Assembly (NCBI GenBank): GCA_903914415.1
Contig: CAIWOY010000068.1
Location: forward strand, 1-33,516
DNA: 33,516 nt
From: an uncultured Phycisphaerales bacterium
GTDB taxonomy: Bacteria; Planctomycetota; Phycisphaerae; UBA1845; Fen-1342
Direction of reading: 5' to 3'
Position numbers and translations under genes: made by a program. The notes under the pieces were generated by a model. That model did not search any database. It was given only the letters and a program-made list of their open reading frames with translations, and was not told the DNA's origin. Shown one piece after another: positions 25,227 to 33,516 of this stretch (positions are counted from its first letter, which is position 1; each line of letters begins with the position of its first letter).

Positions 25227-28034
25227 TCATTCGCGATGGGCCGCCAGCGAGCGATAGTACGCCTCGAGCACGGGTCGTAGCTCGTCGGGCACCTGCTGCT
25301 CCGGCGGCGGGGCGATGCGGCGGAGCCCGTCCTGCGGTCGCTCGCCGGCCGCCACCTCGCGTTGCACGTCATCCGCAAGCCCCCGGCCGGTCGTCCGCGC
25401 GCGGTCGCCAACGCGCGTATCAAATACCAGCCGGCGAAGCTGCCCGGCCTCTCCGGCGTCGCGCGCCAGCTCGTGCAGCCGGCGCACCGCCTGCACGAAC
25501 GCCGACGCCCGCTCCGGTGCCCCCCCGTTTTCGGTGAGCAACTCTTCGGTGATCGCCGCACCTTGCGCCACCCGCTCAAGCAGCTCGACGGTTGCGGCGC
25601 GGCGGCGCGACTGGCCCGGCTGCGCTCCTCCCGAGCCCACGCCCGGTTGGCCTTCGCCGGGGGTCTCGGCCCCGGGCTGCGGCCCGGTCTGCGCGCCGGG
25701 CTGCTGCGCCGTGTTCTGACCGGACTGCGCCTCACTCGGCGACTGCGACTGCCCTGGAGGGGCTCCCTGCTTGGGGTCCGTGCCCCCTGGCGTGTCGTTG
25801 CCTGGGCCTGAGCTGCCGTCCTGCTGCCCGGTTTCGCCCGTCGGCCGGTCGGTCGATCCAGGGGGCGTTTCGCTGCCGCCAGGCGACTCTTGGGGCTGAC
25901 CGGAGGGCTCGCCCGGCTTGGGAGAGTCCGCCTTGCCCGGCTCGCCACCCTGCTGCTGACCATTCTCCTGGCCTTGCCCGTCGCTGGAAGGCTTCGCCGT
26001 GTCGCCAGCGGCGGATTCGGTGCCCTGTCCTTCCGGCGGGCCGGTTTCGGCTTCGCGCAGGCGCTCCACCACCTGTTCCGCCTCGGCGCCATGCGCGCGC
26101 GCGAACTGCTCCAGCTCCTGCTCGAGCTGCTCGTCCGCTTGCTGCTGGGCGCGGTCGGTTTCGCGCGCGGTGGACTCCTCCTGCGGTTCGCCTTCTGCTT
26201 CGGAATCACGCGTGTTTTCCGGCCGCGCTCCCTCGTTTGACCGCTCGCGGTCCGCTGGTTGGCTGGAAGGCGCGCTCGCGGGAGTCTGCGTGCCGTCGGC
26301 CGCTTGGTCGGGTTGCTCGGACGGGGGGCTGCGGTCAGCCCGGCGCGCGACGGTCGGAGCAGGCGTCGATTGACCGCCGGCTTGCTCGTCTTTTCCGGCC
26401 GGCTGCGACGAGACGCTCCCCGGCTCCGCGTTGGCAGCGCTGTCATCGCCGACGGCAGGCCAGACCAGCGTCACGACGCGGCTGCGCGCGGCTTGTGGCG
26501 CCTCGCGCCCGTCCGGCAGCACGCGGCCATCCTGCACCTCGAACCAGGCGCGCGCGGTCTCGACGCCCTCGGCCCGCGGCAGCGCCGCCACGTTGATTCG
26601 GCCCACCACATGCTTGGCGGCAGCGGCACTCGCCAGCCCGCGGCTCGTCGCACCGCCCTGCTCGACGTAGAAGAGCAGGGCGACGACCTTCACGTCGTCT
26701 TCGGCGACGCCGACGAATTCTGGGAAGCGTGCCACGTCAACGACATCGTCCGGCGTATCGGCTTGGCTCGGAGCGACGATCTGCACCGTCGGCGGTGCGT
26801 CCGCGTGCACGTCCACGTGGTGCGGCGGCGGATCGCGATACGGCGCCTGCCACGGATCGGAGAAACTGACGCGGTACGTGCCGCTCTCGACCGGCACAAG
26901 CGTCACGGTCGCCTGCTGCGGCTCCTCCGGGCTGGTACTCATGCGCGTCCGCGTCTGGCGCCCGCCGTCAAACACGAACACCGGCTCGCTGATGGGCGTA
27001 TTCGCCCGCACGCGGAACGTCGCCCGCGTGCCCGCCAGGATGCTGAGATCGACGTCGTTTGTGACCGTGGCGGGCTCGCCGGTGTACGCCGGCGGCTCCA
27101 GCGTGACCTCGATTCGCTCGATGTCCGGCTGCGGATGCACCGCGAGCACGCCTTCCAGCCGCGCATCGCCGGCCAAGCAGCGATAGCGGATGTCGTCGCG
27201 AACTTCGACCGGCGGCAGCGTGAATCGGTGGTGTTCATCCGTGTCGCGGCCCGCCGCGGCGGACACGTATTCGCGTTTGGCGGTGCGCGCGTCTCCGGCA
27301 GGGCTCAGGATGTCCAGGCGCACTTCCGACACCGGCCGTCCGTGCACCGCCATCTCAATCGTCAACGCCTCGCCGGCGTGTACGGCCTCGTCCAGCGTGG
27401 GGTGGATCAATTCCAGCCACGTCGCGGTCGGCGCCGCCCGGTCGGCGCCGAAAAAGCGGGCGAGCGAAGGCCCGACCGGCTTCGGCGTGGCGCCCGTGTA
27501 GAGCACCCAGGCCGCCGCCGCCGCAAGCAGCACCAGCACGGGGACTCGGCTGCTCCGCATTTCCGGAGTTTTCGCCGGCTCATGCTTCGTCAGGTCACGA
27601 ACGGCCTGGCGAACCAGCGCATCGACGGCGTAGGCCCGGCCCGTCGCGCTACGCAGCAGGACGGCGTTGACGACGGTGTTGTGCGGAATCTGGTACCCGC
27701 GTTCGAGTTGCTGGGCGACGAACGCCGGATTGAGGTGCCGGGCCAGCGTGAGAATCACGGTCGCCAGCAGCCCCCCGCCCACGCCGACCGCCCACAACAG
27801 CAGTGCGCCGTGCAACACGAAACCAGGTAGCCCACCCGACCAGAAGTGGTCCGCAACCACGACCAGCAGCGGCAGAAGCACGAACGGCGTCAGCGCGACG
27901 AGCACACGCGTGCGCAGCGCACGATGCGTGAGCCGCGCGCGGTACGCGTCGAGCGTGCGGACGAGGACCGTCTCCGGACTCGACGCCGTTGCGGCGCGCT
28001 CGGAAACCCCGTTCCCAGGCTGGTCTGCGGCCAT
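25227..28034 (-). CDS. Large DUF4175-like membrane protein with disordered Gln/Pro/Gly-rich region
   Basis: This 935-residue protein has three predicted transmembrane helices in its first 185 residues (VLVALTPFVLLPLLVVVADHF; ALLLWAVGVGGGLLATVILTLA; VPVLVLLAAAAAWVLYTGA). Large beta-rich extracytoplasmic repeats of about 340 residues follow, with Ig-like PPAYTGEPATV and TVTLVPVESGTYRVSFSD motifs. Then comes a roughly 300-residue low-complexity region rich in G, Q, P, E and S, and a C-terminal helix with RELxxxAGEAGQLRRLVFDTRVGDRARTT-type sequence (positions about 845-900). This resembles DUF4175/TIGR-type membrane proteins of planctomycetes, whose role is unknown. ATG 28034 has no Shine-Dalgarno sequence but lies six bases after a TATAAT box. 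The gene stands alone; MoxR or DUF58 partners seen elsewhere in such families are not adjacent. Confidence 0.75.
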   Translation of the reverse strand: MAADQPGNGVSERAATASSPETVLVRTLDAYRARLTHRALRTRVLVALTPFVLLPLLVVVADHFWSGGLPGFVLHGALLLWAVGVGGGLLATVILTLARHLNPAFVAQQLERGYQIPHNTVVNAVLLRSATGRAYAVDALVRQAVRDLTKHEPAKTPEMRSSRVPVLVLLAAAAAWVLYTGATPKPVGPSLARFFGADRAAPTATWLELIHPTLDEAVHAGEALTIEMAVHGRPVSEVRLDILSPAGDARTAKREYVSAAAGRDTDEHHRFTLPPVEVRDDIRYRCLAGDARLEGVLAVHPQPDIERIEVTLEPPAYTGEPATVTNDVDLSILAGTRATFRVRANTPISEPVFVFDGGRQTRTRMSTSPEEPQQATVTLVPVESGTYRVSFSDPWQAPYRDPPPHHVDVHADAPPTVQIVAPSQADTPDDVVDVARFPEFVGVAEDDVKVVALLFYVEQGGATSRGLASAAAAKHVVGRINVAALPRAEGVETARAWFEVQDGRVLPDGREAPQAARSRVVTLVWPAVGDDSAANAEPGSVSSQPAGKDEQAGGQSTPAPTVARRADRSPPSEQPDQAADGTQTPASAPSSQPADRERSNEGARPENTRDSEAEGEPQEESTARETDRAQQQADEQLEQELEQFARAHGAEAEQVVERLREAETGPPEGQGTESAAGDTAKPSSDGQGQENGQQQGGEPGKADSPKPGEPSGQPQESPGGSETPPGSTDRPTGETGQQDGSSGPGNDTPGGTDPKQGAPPGQSQSPSEAQSGQNTAQQPGAQTGPQPGAETPGEGQPGVGSGGAQPGQSRRRAATVELLERVAQGAAITEELLTENGGAPERASAFVQAVRRLHELARDAGEAGQLRRLVFDTRVGDRARTTGRGLADDVQREVAAGERPQDGLRRIAPPPEQQVPDELRPVLEAYYRSLAAHRE

Positions 28035-28040
28035 GCTTAC

Positions 28041-28046
28041 ATTATA
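28041..28046 (-). promoter_or_regulatory. -10 box of the DUF4175-like gene, leaderless
   Basis: A perfect TATAAT on the minus strand (28046-28041) ends six bases before ATG 28034. The -35 match at about 28069-28064 (CAGCCG) is weak. The geometry implies a leaderless transcript. Confidence 0.45.
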
Positions 28047-28075
28047 CCTGCCCGCAGGCGCCCCGGCTGTGGCGG

Positions 28076-28097
28076 AAGCCCGGCTGCAGCCGGGCTT
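28076..28097. terminator. Perfect 22-bp palindrome, possible terminator of the PLP-enzyme gene
   Basis: AAGCCCGGCTG (28076-28086) followed at once by its reverse complement. It lies 12 nt beyond the stop of the minus-strand PLP-enzyme gene. A hairpin would need a few unpaired central bases. There is no long U run. It also resembles frequent palindromic filler in planctomycete genomes. Confidence 0.4.
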
Positions 28098-28109
28098 AGC
28101 GTGCAGATG

Positions 28110-29567
28110 CTACCGTACGCCCGCCGGCGTGCCGACGGCCACCTTCGTCTTCACCTTGCTCAACGCCTGGTCGAGGTCCGCGATGATGTCGTCTGGGTGC
28201 TCGCCACCGACACAGAGGCGGATCAGGTTCGGCGGGATGTGGGCGAGTTGGCGGCCGGCTTCGCCCTGCTGGAGGTGCGTCGAGATCGCCGGGATCGTGG
28301 CGACGCTCTTGATGCGGCCCAGGTCGGTCGCCCGCCAGATGCGCTGCAGCCCGTCGAACGCCTTTCGCGTCGCCTCGACGCCGCCCTTCACGCAGAACGA
28401 CATCAGGTGGCCGTAGCGGTTCACGGGCCGCTTGTACTGCTCGTCGTGCTCAGCATCGACCAGCCACATATACCGGCTGGCCAGCTCATGCAGCGGGTGC
28501 TCCGGCAGCCCGAGATACTCGACGCGCTCGACCTGCGGGTGCCGGCTCAGGAACTCGGCCACCTTCGTCGTGTTGCGGCTGAGCATGTCCATCTTCGAGC
28601 GCAGCGTGCGCACGTCGTTGAGCGTCATGATCGCCTGCAGCGGGTGCAGGTTCGGGCCGTAGTCGCGGTTCGGCAGGTACTTCACGTACAGCGCGAAATC
28701 CTGCTTCAAATCGTCGTTGTCGACCCGGCAGATCAGGTTCTTCCGTGCGATCACGGCTCCGCAAATCCCGAACCCGCTGCTCGTCAGCGATTTCGTCGCC
28801 GACTGCACCACGATGTCCGCCCCGTGACAGATCGGCCGCAAGAGCGCCGGCGTCGCCACCGTGCTGTCCACGATCAGCGGCAAATTGTGGCTGTGCGCCA
28901 GGTCCGCGACGGCGGCGATGTCGAAAAAGCCCTGCTGCGGGTTGCTCGGCAGCTCGCCATAGAGGAAACGTGTGTTCTCGTCGATCTGCGACGCCCACTC
29001 GTCGATGTTCGCCGGGTTCTGGACCCAGCGGCACTCGATGTCGCGCTCCTCCATCATGCGGACCTTGAACTGCTGGAACGTCCCGCCGTAGCACTGCGCG
29101 GTGGCCAGGAAGTTCCGCGGCTCGTGCACGTGGTGCCGCTTGTGGACCAGGAAGGGCTGCACGGCGGTCATGATGGCGGCCATGCCCGAAGAGGTGGAAC
29201 AGCACGACGTGTCGCCCTTGAAGCCGTAGCCTTCCAGCAGCGCGAGCGTCCACTCGTAGTAGTACGTGGACGGGTTGGCGATGCGCGAATAGCACCAGGT
29301 GGGGATCAGGTAGGCCAGGGCGGCGGCCATCTCGTCGGCGTCGCGGTACGCCTGCGAGCTGCTCATGAAGATCGGTTCGATGATCGCGCCCTGGTAGTCC
29401 TCGAGCGCGTCCTGCACGGTGTACAGGCCGTGTACGGCGATCGTGTCGAACTTCCACTTCTTGACCACGTCGCGGATGTATTGGTCGCGCTTGGCGAGGT
29501 ACGCGTTGTTCTTGTCGATGTAGCGCTGCATCCCCGGCGTAATCTTGATTTCGTCGCTACTGAACAT
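28110..29567 (-). CDS. Cys/Met-metabolism PLP-dependent enzyme (cystathionine gamma-synthase/sulfhydrylase family)
   Basis: This 485-residue cytoplasmic enzyme belongs to the Cys/Met fold-type I family. Motifs are YSRIANPS, the PLP-binding lysine in QSATKSLTSSGFG, the aspartate in VDSTVATP, and IRLCVGGEHPDDIIADLDQAL. The family uses PLP for gamma- or beta-elimination and replacement on homoserine derivatives, cystathionine or methionine. Its roughly 75-residue N-terminal extension (SSDEIKITPGMQRYIDKNNA...) makes it longer than MetB, MetC or MetZ, so the exact reaction cannot be assigned. ATG 29567 is chosen because GGAGG lies eight bases upstream; ATG 29588 is the alternative. No other methionine genes adjoin. 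Confidence 0.85.
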   Translation of the reverse strand: MFSSDEIKITPGMQRYIDKNNAYLAKRDQYIRDVVKKWKFDTIAVHGLYTVQDALEDYQGAIIEPIFMSSSQAYRDADEMAAALAYLIPTWCYSRIANPSTYYYEWTLALLEGYGFKGDTSCCSTSSGMAAIMTAVQPFLVHKRHHVHEPRNFLATAQCYGGTFQQFKVRMMEERDIECRWVQNPANIDEWASQIDENTRFLYGELPSNPQQGFFDIAAVADLAHSHNLPLIVDSTVATPALLRPICHGADIVVQSATKSLTSSGFGICGAVIARKNLICRVDNDDLKQDFALYVKYLPNRDYGPNLHPLQAIMTLNDVRTLRSKMDMLSRNTTKVAEFLSRHPQVERVEYLGLPEHPLHELASRYMWLVDAEHDEQYKRPVNRYGHLMSFCVKGGVEATRKAFDGLQRIWRATDLGRIKSVATIPAISTHLQQGEAGRQLAHIPPNLIRLCVGGEHPDDIIADLDQALSKVKTKVAVGTPAGVR

Positions 29568-29701
29568 GGGCGCATCCTCCGCAGACATCCGGGCGAGTTT
29601 GTCGCACTGCCTAGCATACCCGAACGGTGCTCCGTCGCCAACGGCGAACCGCTAAGAGCCGCGACGCGCGATTGGGCAGCCGTCGCGGCCCGTGGTGTGG
29701 T

Positions 29702-29729
29702 TTGACACGCGTGCGTGCGGTTTTATAGA
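29702..29729 (+). promoter_or_regulatory. Promoter of tRNA-His
   Basis: TTGACA (29702-29707), a perfect -35, 16 bases, then TATAGA (29724-29729). The predicted start is near 29736, about 37 nt before the mature tRNA 5' end. Confidence 0.7.
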
Positions 29730-29772
29730 CTACACGGTCGGCGGGCGGCGCCGGCCTCGGCCCGTCCGCGTC

Positions 29773-29846
29773 GCCGGTGTAGCTCAGTTGGATAGAGCGC
29801 TTGACTGTGGATCAAGAGGTCCCCGGTTCGACCCCGGGCGCCGGCA
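29773..29846 (+). tRNA. tRNA-His (GTG), lacking G-1 and C73
   Basis: All arms fold. The acceptor is GCCGGTG (29773-29779) with CGCCGGC (29839-29845), including one U-G pair; the D stem is GCTC/GAGC; the anticodon stem is CTTGA/TCAAG with loop CTGTGGA, so the anticodon is GTG (29807-29809); the T stem is CCCGG/CCGGG with TTCGACC. The discriminator is A (29846) and the base before position 1 is C (29772), whereas canonical bacterial tRNA-His has G-1 paired with C73. CCA is not encoded. The strand opposite its 3' half is the end of the adjacent membrane protein gene. Confidence 0.95.
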
Positions 29847-32045
29847 ATCGAGTCGTAGCCATCGCATCGCGGGGGTCGCGAGCAGGAATGACAGAACGGC
29901 CGCCACGTACCACGGCCAGCGCGTCGCCGGTGCGTATGCGAAGCGGATTTCATGCCGGCCCGCGGGGACCTCGACGGCGGCGAAGCCCGGCGTGACCGGG
30001 AACACGGTCACGGGCACGCCGTCCACCGTCGCACGCAGACCGGGGTGGTAGCCCGCACGCCGAACCACCGCCGCGGGACGCGTGAGGTCCGCCGCGCACG
30101 ACCACGAATCGGCTTCCTCAGTCAACGTGCCGGCGGGCGTCCGTGCTTCCGTACTCAGGGGCAAGGCGGACTCGGGATTGTGGGCGTCGAACGCGGCGAC
30201 AGGCAGATCGGCCGGCCCGTATCCGCCGATCAGCAGGGCCGGGTACTCGCGGCGAAGCGCTAGGGCGCTCTTCAGCCAGGCATTCCCCACGTTGTAGACC
30301 GTCCGCTTCGAGCAACGGATGGCGTACGGCACATCGACCACGCCGAAGTACGCTGTGTCCGGGACCTCGTAGATGCGAAATCTCCCGACCTCGACCAGGA
30401 GCTGCGCGAACGGCGGCGGCGGGCGGTTTTGCTCGAACACGAGGTACCGCACGCCGAACGTCCGGCAATGCACCGGATTGTCCGGATTGAACCAGACCTG
30501 CACGTCGCCCGCATAGGTGATGGCAATCCAGAGGAAGCCGAGCGTGTCGATGCCGTCCAGCAGGCAGAACGCCGTCAGCGGAATGCCGACGACGCGGAGG
30601 TACTCCGCCTGGCGGCCGGGAATACCGACGTACACGCGGCCGCCCTTCAATGAGCGGAGTTCCGTCAGGAGCGGTTGCAGGTCGGCGTCCGCGCGGACGC
30701 CGGCCAGCGCGTCCTGCTTCCACTTCTTGCTCTGCAGGAGATACGCCGCCCGCTCGTTCACTGCGGGCGCCAGCAACAGACCGAGCACGGCCCCGGCGGC
30801 TGCCATGCGCAGCCACTGCTGCGGCGTGGCGAGGCATTGCATCACGAACGCCAGCCCGCAACCGGCCAGCGGGATGGCGAAGAGTTGCACGCCGCCGATG
30901 AAGCGGTGCAGCGGGATGTCGTGTGCGAGTGGCAGGAGGTCGATCAGGCGACCCCACGTCGGCCGGCCGAAGTAGATCAGCAGCCACGCGACGCAGAGAC
31001 CGGCCAACAGGCGCAGCGGCGTGCCGCCGCGCCGCGCTGCGTAGAGCAGGCCGAGTGCCGCGAGTATCGTCACGGCCGGCACGCGGCCCTGGTCGAAAAG
31101 CCGGCCGCCGATCAGGTGCCGCAGCACGACCTTCGCGCCCAGCGAATCCCACTTCTCCTGCTTCTCCCAGACGCTGTGGTTGGCGAACTCGGCGTCCTTG
31201 AGCGCGGGCACGAAGAAGTATGCGCCGACGAGGAGCGTCGTGCCGAGCAGCAACCCAACCCGTCCCGCGCGGCGCAGGCGCTGGGGCCCCGGCACGATGA
31301 ACGCCAGCGTCGACAGCGCCACGATGTAGCCGTACACAAGCTGCGAAACGAACGTCGCGGCGATCAGCAGCGCGGCACGGCCGAGCCCGCGGCCCGTCGT
31401 GACGGCGCGGTACGCAGTCGCGAGCGCTAGTGGGGTCAGCACCGACGCGAAAAGCTGGGCGTACAGCCCGCTGCCGCCCCACAAGTACGATTCGAAGCCC
31501 AGCCCGTACAGGTACGGTGCGGACAGCAGCGGCGCGATGAGGGCCGAGCAGCCGGCTGCCAGCGGGCGCAGGCCGAGCCGCCGCAGCGACCCGTACATCG
31601 CCAGCGGGAACAGGGCGAGCAGCGCCCCGAGCACGACGCGGTACGTCGTGGCCAGGGGGACGAAGCGGCCGACAACCATGTCCACCGCGACGAGAAAAAG
31701 GTGCGGCAAGTGCTGGTAGTGCCGCAGCAGCGGAAAGCCGAGCCCGACGTCCGGGTACCAAAAGTCGATCGCCGACTCGCCGCGGGCCAGCGCCTCCTTC
31801 ATCCGCTGCGCGATGGCCAGGTGGTAGGTCGAGTCGTTCAGGTCGGTGCAATTAATCGCCAGCTCGGGTGTGACGCCGATGGCGACTGTGATCGCGACGA
31901 GGAGCGCGACCGCGAGGCCGAGCCGCCGCTCGCCGGGCGATCCGTCGCCGCAGAGGGAGAAGGCGTCGGACGATTCGGCGGCGCCCGCCGATGGTGGTGC
32001 GGGTGGCGCCTTGGGTGTCTCCGGCCTCGCTGACGAGGTAGACAT
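29784..32045 (-). CDS. Large polytopic membrane protein (PTPS-related/YfhO-like)
   Basis: This 753-residue inner-membrane protein has about ten to twelve transmembrane helices. Its N-terminal half resembles GT-C type or PTPS-related (PF10131) membrane proteins: an acidic DLNDSTYH after the first helix, PDVGLGFPLLRHYQHLPHLF, then helices such as VLGALLALFPLAMYG. The soluble C-terminal part (from about 500) includes VGIPLTAFCLLDGIDTLGF and GYHPGLRATVDGVPVTVFPVTPGFAAVEVPAGRHEIRFAY, a beta domain also common in YfhO-like proteins. A final helix precedes a tail translated from the antisense of tRNA-His (CRRPGSNRGPLDPQSSALSN). The start ATG 32045 has no Shine-Dalgarno sequence. Function unknown; a role in surface polysaccharide or lipid glycosylation is likely for such folds. 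Confidence 0.75.
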   Translation of the reverse strand: MSTSSARPETPKAPPAPPSAGAAESSDAFSLCGDGSPGERRLGLAVALLVAITVAIGVTPELAINCTDLNDSTYHLAIAQRMKEALARGESAIDFWYPDVGLGFPLLRHYQHLPHLFLVAVDMVVGRFVPLATTYRVVLGALLALFPLAMYGSLRRLGLRPLAAGCSALIAPLLSAPYLYGLGFESYLWGGSGLYAQLFASVLTPLALATAYRAVTTGRGLGRAALLIAATFVSQLVYGYIVALSTLAFIVPGPQRLRRAGRVGLLLGTTLLVGAYFFVPALKDAEFANHSVWEKQEKWDSLGAKVVLRHLIGGRLFDQGRVPAVTILAALGLLYAARRGGTPLRLLAGLCVAWLLIYFGRPTWGRLIDLLPLAHDIPLHRFIGGVQLFAIPLAGCGLAFVMQCLATPQQWLRMAAAGAVLGLLLAPAVNERAAYLLQSKKWKQDALAGVRADADLQPLLTELRSLKGGRVYVGIPGRQAEYLRVVGIPLTAFCLLDGIDTLGFLWIAITYAGDVQVWFNPDNPVHCRTFGVRYLVFEQNRPPPPFAQLLVEVGRFRIYEVPDTAYFGVVDVPYAIRCSKRTVYNVGNAWLKSALALRREYPALLIGGYGPADLPVAAFDAHNPESALPLSTEARTPAGTLTEEADSWSCAADLTRPAAVVRRAGYHPGLRATVDGVPVTVFPVTPGFAAVEVPAGRHEIRFAYAPATRWPWYVAAVLSFLLATPAMRWLRLDCRRPGSNRGPLDPQSSALSN

Positions 32046-32052
32046 GCGCAGA

Positions 32053-32081
32053 AGATTACCGCAAGCCCGGCGGGCGGCCAA
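32053..32081 (-). promoter_or_regulatory. Putative leaderless promoter of the polytopic membrane protein gene
   Basis: On the minus strand TTGGCC (32081-32076), 17 bases, TAATCT (32058-32053). Only seven bases remain before ATG 32045, with no Shine-Dalgarno sequence, so the mRNA is predicted to be leaderless. Confidence 0.5.
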
Positions 32082-32144
32082 CTTGCCTGTTGGGAGGGCT
32101 TGTGGTAGTTGATCGGACTGGGACGTTCGCTGGAGGCGACGATC

Positions 32145-33516
32145 GTGGCCGGCATGGTGGAACCGCGTTTGCTGAGGGGCTTGCGGGATTACTTCCCCGA
32201 GCACATGCACGCCCGGCAGTGGATCATCGACACGATCCGCGGGGTGTACGAACGCTACGGCTACGTGCCGCTTGGCACGCCGGCGCTCGAATACCTCGAC
32301 ATCCTGCGCGGTACGGCGGGCGAGGAGAGCGAGAAGCAACTCTTCGAGGTCAAGGGCCCCGACGAGGAGCGGCTCGGGCTGCGTTTCGACCAGACGGTGC
32401 CGCTCGCCCGCGTCGTCGCGCAGTATCCCGACCTGCCGCGGCCGTTCCGCCGGTACCAGGTCTCGCCCGTGTGGCGGTGCGACAACCCGTACGAGAAGCG
32501 CGGGCGGTTCCGCGAGTTCATCCAGTTCGACATCGACGCGGTGGGCGTCGAGTCCGAGGTCGCCGATGTCGAGATGATCACGGCCATGTGCGACACGATG
32601 CAGGCGCTAAACGTCGGGCGGTTCCGCGTGCGCGTCTCGAGCCGCCGCGTGCTGAATCTCCTGCTGACCTACGCCGGCATCGCCCACGATCGGGCGCACG
32701 ACGTGTTCCGCGTTCTGGACAAGCTCGACAAGCTCGGCCACGAGAAGGTCCGCCTGGAGCTGACCACCGGCTACAAGGACGAATCGGGCAGCCCGATCCC
32801 GGGCCTGGGGTTTTCCAGCGCGCAGGTCGATCGCATCGACCAGTTCCTCGCCCTCCGCGCGACCAGCCGGGAGGACGCACTCGCACAGGTGCGCGACCTG
32901 TTCAAGGAAGTGCCCGACGCGGCAACTGAGATCGAAGTGCTCGCCTGCATGTCGCAGCAACTCCACACGCTCGGCTACGGCGACGATGTTGTGGCGTACG
33001 ACCTGACCATCGCCCGCGGCCTCGACTACTACACCGGCACCATCTTCGAGACGCTGCTGCGCGATCTGCCGGACTTCGGCTCAGTCTGCGGCGGCGGGCG
33101 CTATGACGACCTCGTCATGCGGTTCCTCGGCGAGCGCGTGCCGGCGGTCGGCACGTCGGTCGGGGTGGATCGGCTGCTCGTCGCACTGGAGCAGCTCGGC
33201 CGGCTGCCGTCGCGGAAATGCACCGCGCAGGTCCTGGTCACGGTCTTCGACGACGTACCGATCGAGGAGTACCTCGCGCTGGCGTACGAGCTGCGCCGCG
33301 CGGGCATCCCGACCGAGCTCTACCTCGGCACCGAACGCCGCTTCGGCAAGCAGGTCCGGTACGGCGACCACTACGGCATCCCGGTGCTGGTCGTCTGCGG
33401 CGCCGACGAGCGCGCCCGCGGCGAAGTGCAACTCAAAGACCGGTCCGTCGGCCGCAAACGCACCGCCCAAGTCGCCGACCGCGGCCAATGGAAGGCCGAG
33501 CGCCCTGGCCAGTTCA
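32145..33516 (+). CDS. hisS: Histidyl-tRNA synthetase, 3' end beyond window
   Basis: This class II synthetase charges tRNA-His; 457 codons are visible and the frame is open at the window end, so perhaps 20-50 residues are missing. It shows motif 2 (RYQVSPVWRCDNPYEKRGRF, then REFIQFD), the histidine-binding RGLDYYTGTIFE, CGGGRYDDL and motif 3 GTSVGVDRLL, then the anticodon-binding domain. The motif 2 block and the insertion DKLDKLGHEKVRLELTTGYK, then DESG, match the alphaproteobacterial HisRS type better than the E. coli type (GRYRQFHQ). GTG 32145 is chosen for GGAGG at 32132-32136, eight bases upstream; ATG 32154 is the alternative. It diverges from the membrane protein gene, and tRNA-His lies 2.3 kb away. 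Confidence 0.93.
   Translation, partial: MAGMVEPRLLRGLRDYFPEHMHARQWIIDTIRGVYERYGYVPLGTPALEYLDILRGTAGEESEKQLFEVKGPDEERLGLRFDQTVPLARVVAQYPDLPRPFRRYQVSPVWRCDNPYEKRGRFREFIQFDIDAVGVESEVADVEMITAMCDTMQALNVGRFRVRVSSRRVLNLLLTYAGIAHDRAHDVFRVLDKLDKLGHEKVRLELTTGYKDESGSPIPGLGFSSAQVDRIDQFLALRATSREDALAQVRDLFKEVPDAATEIEVLACMSQQLHTLGYGDDVVAYDLTIARGLDYYTGTIFETLLRDLPDFGSVCGGGRYDDLVMRFLGERVPAVGTSVGVDRLLVALEQLGRLPSRKCTAQVLVTVFDDVPIEEYLALAYELRRAGIPTELYLGTERRFGKQVRYGDHYGIPVLVVCGADERARGEVQLKDRSVGRKRTAQVADRGQWKAERPGQF

Noticed and set aside
25028-26446. Alternative minus-strand Arg/Ser/Pro-rich frame at the 3' end of the DUF4175-like gene
   Set aside because: It overlaps the disordered coding region in a different frame and lacks any motif or ribosome binding site.
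32090-32929. Plus-strand open frame starting upstream of hisS
   Set aside because: It is a frame-shifted shadow of hisS; the true frame encodes all class II synthetase motifs.

Overview
The window looks like a piece of a high-GC Planctomycetota chromosome, probably Phycisphaerae-like. This is inferred from a DUF4175-type giant membrane protein, two chaperonins in one gene cluster, a planctomycete-like EF-G, many short intergenic palindromes and AT-rich 'TTTTGGATTTTGG' inverted repeats. No rRNA, CRISPR array, phage or intact insertion sequence was seen.

Layout. 1-583: non-coding, ending in a promoter. 584-3281 (+): a small SelW/Rdx-type protein read through an in-frame UGA (predicted selenoprotein, not visible to ordinary ORF calling), a gamma-carbonic-anhydrase-like protein, and a membrane glycosyltransferase/TPR protein interrupted by another in-frame TGA. 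3299-6432: divergent phoU (-) and fusA (+); this EF-G carries two low-complexity insertions. 6574-9780 (+): a tightly overlapping three-gene cassette, HEPN protein, KGGVGR-variant ParA-like ATPase and a second P-loop ATPase, AT-richer than its surroundings. It is the best candidate for an undescribed defence or conflict system. 10120-12511 (+): LolC/E-type permease and LolD-type ATPase. 12638-12866: transposase debris. 12879-14141 (-): M19 dipeptidase. 14798-15829 (+): unknown secreted protein.

16012-24742 (- strand) is a protein-quality-control region: a HEPN gene and a small basic protein directly upstream of dnaJ, grpE and fmdB, then an MsrB-MsrA lipoprotein; and groEL2, two small unknown genes, groES and groEL1. 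The proteins fold, refold and repair oxidised polypeptides. No dnaK is present and no CIRCE operator was found.

25227-32045 (-) holds the DUF4175-like protein, a Cys/Met-metabolism PLP enzyme and a large polytopic membrane protein whose 3' end runs antisense into tRNA-His. hisS (+) is cut by the window end. The tRNA-His lacks G-1 and C73 (it has C-1 and A73), and the nearby HisRS resembles the alphaproteobacterial kind that uses such tRNAs, so the pair seems to follow the non-canonical histidine identity rule. Several genes have a -10 box 6-8 nt before the start codon and no Shine-Dalgarno sequence, suggesting leaderless mRNAs.
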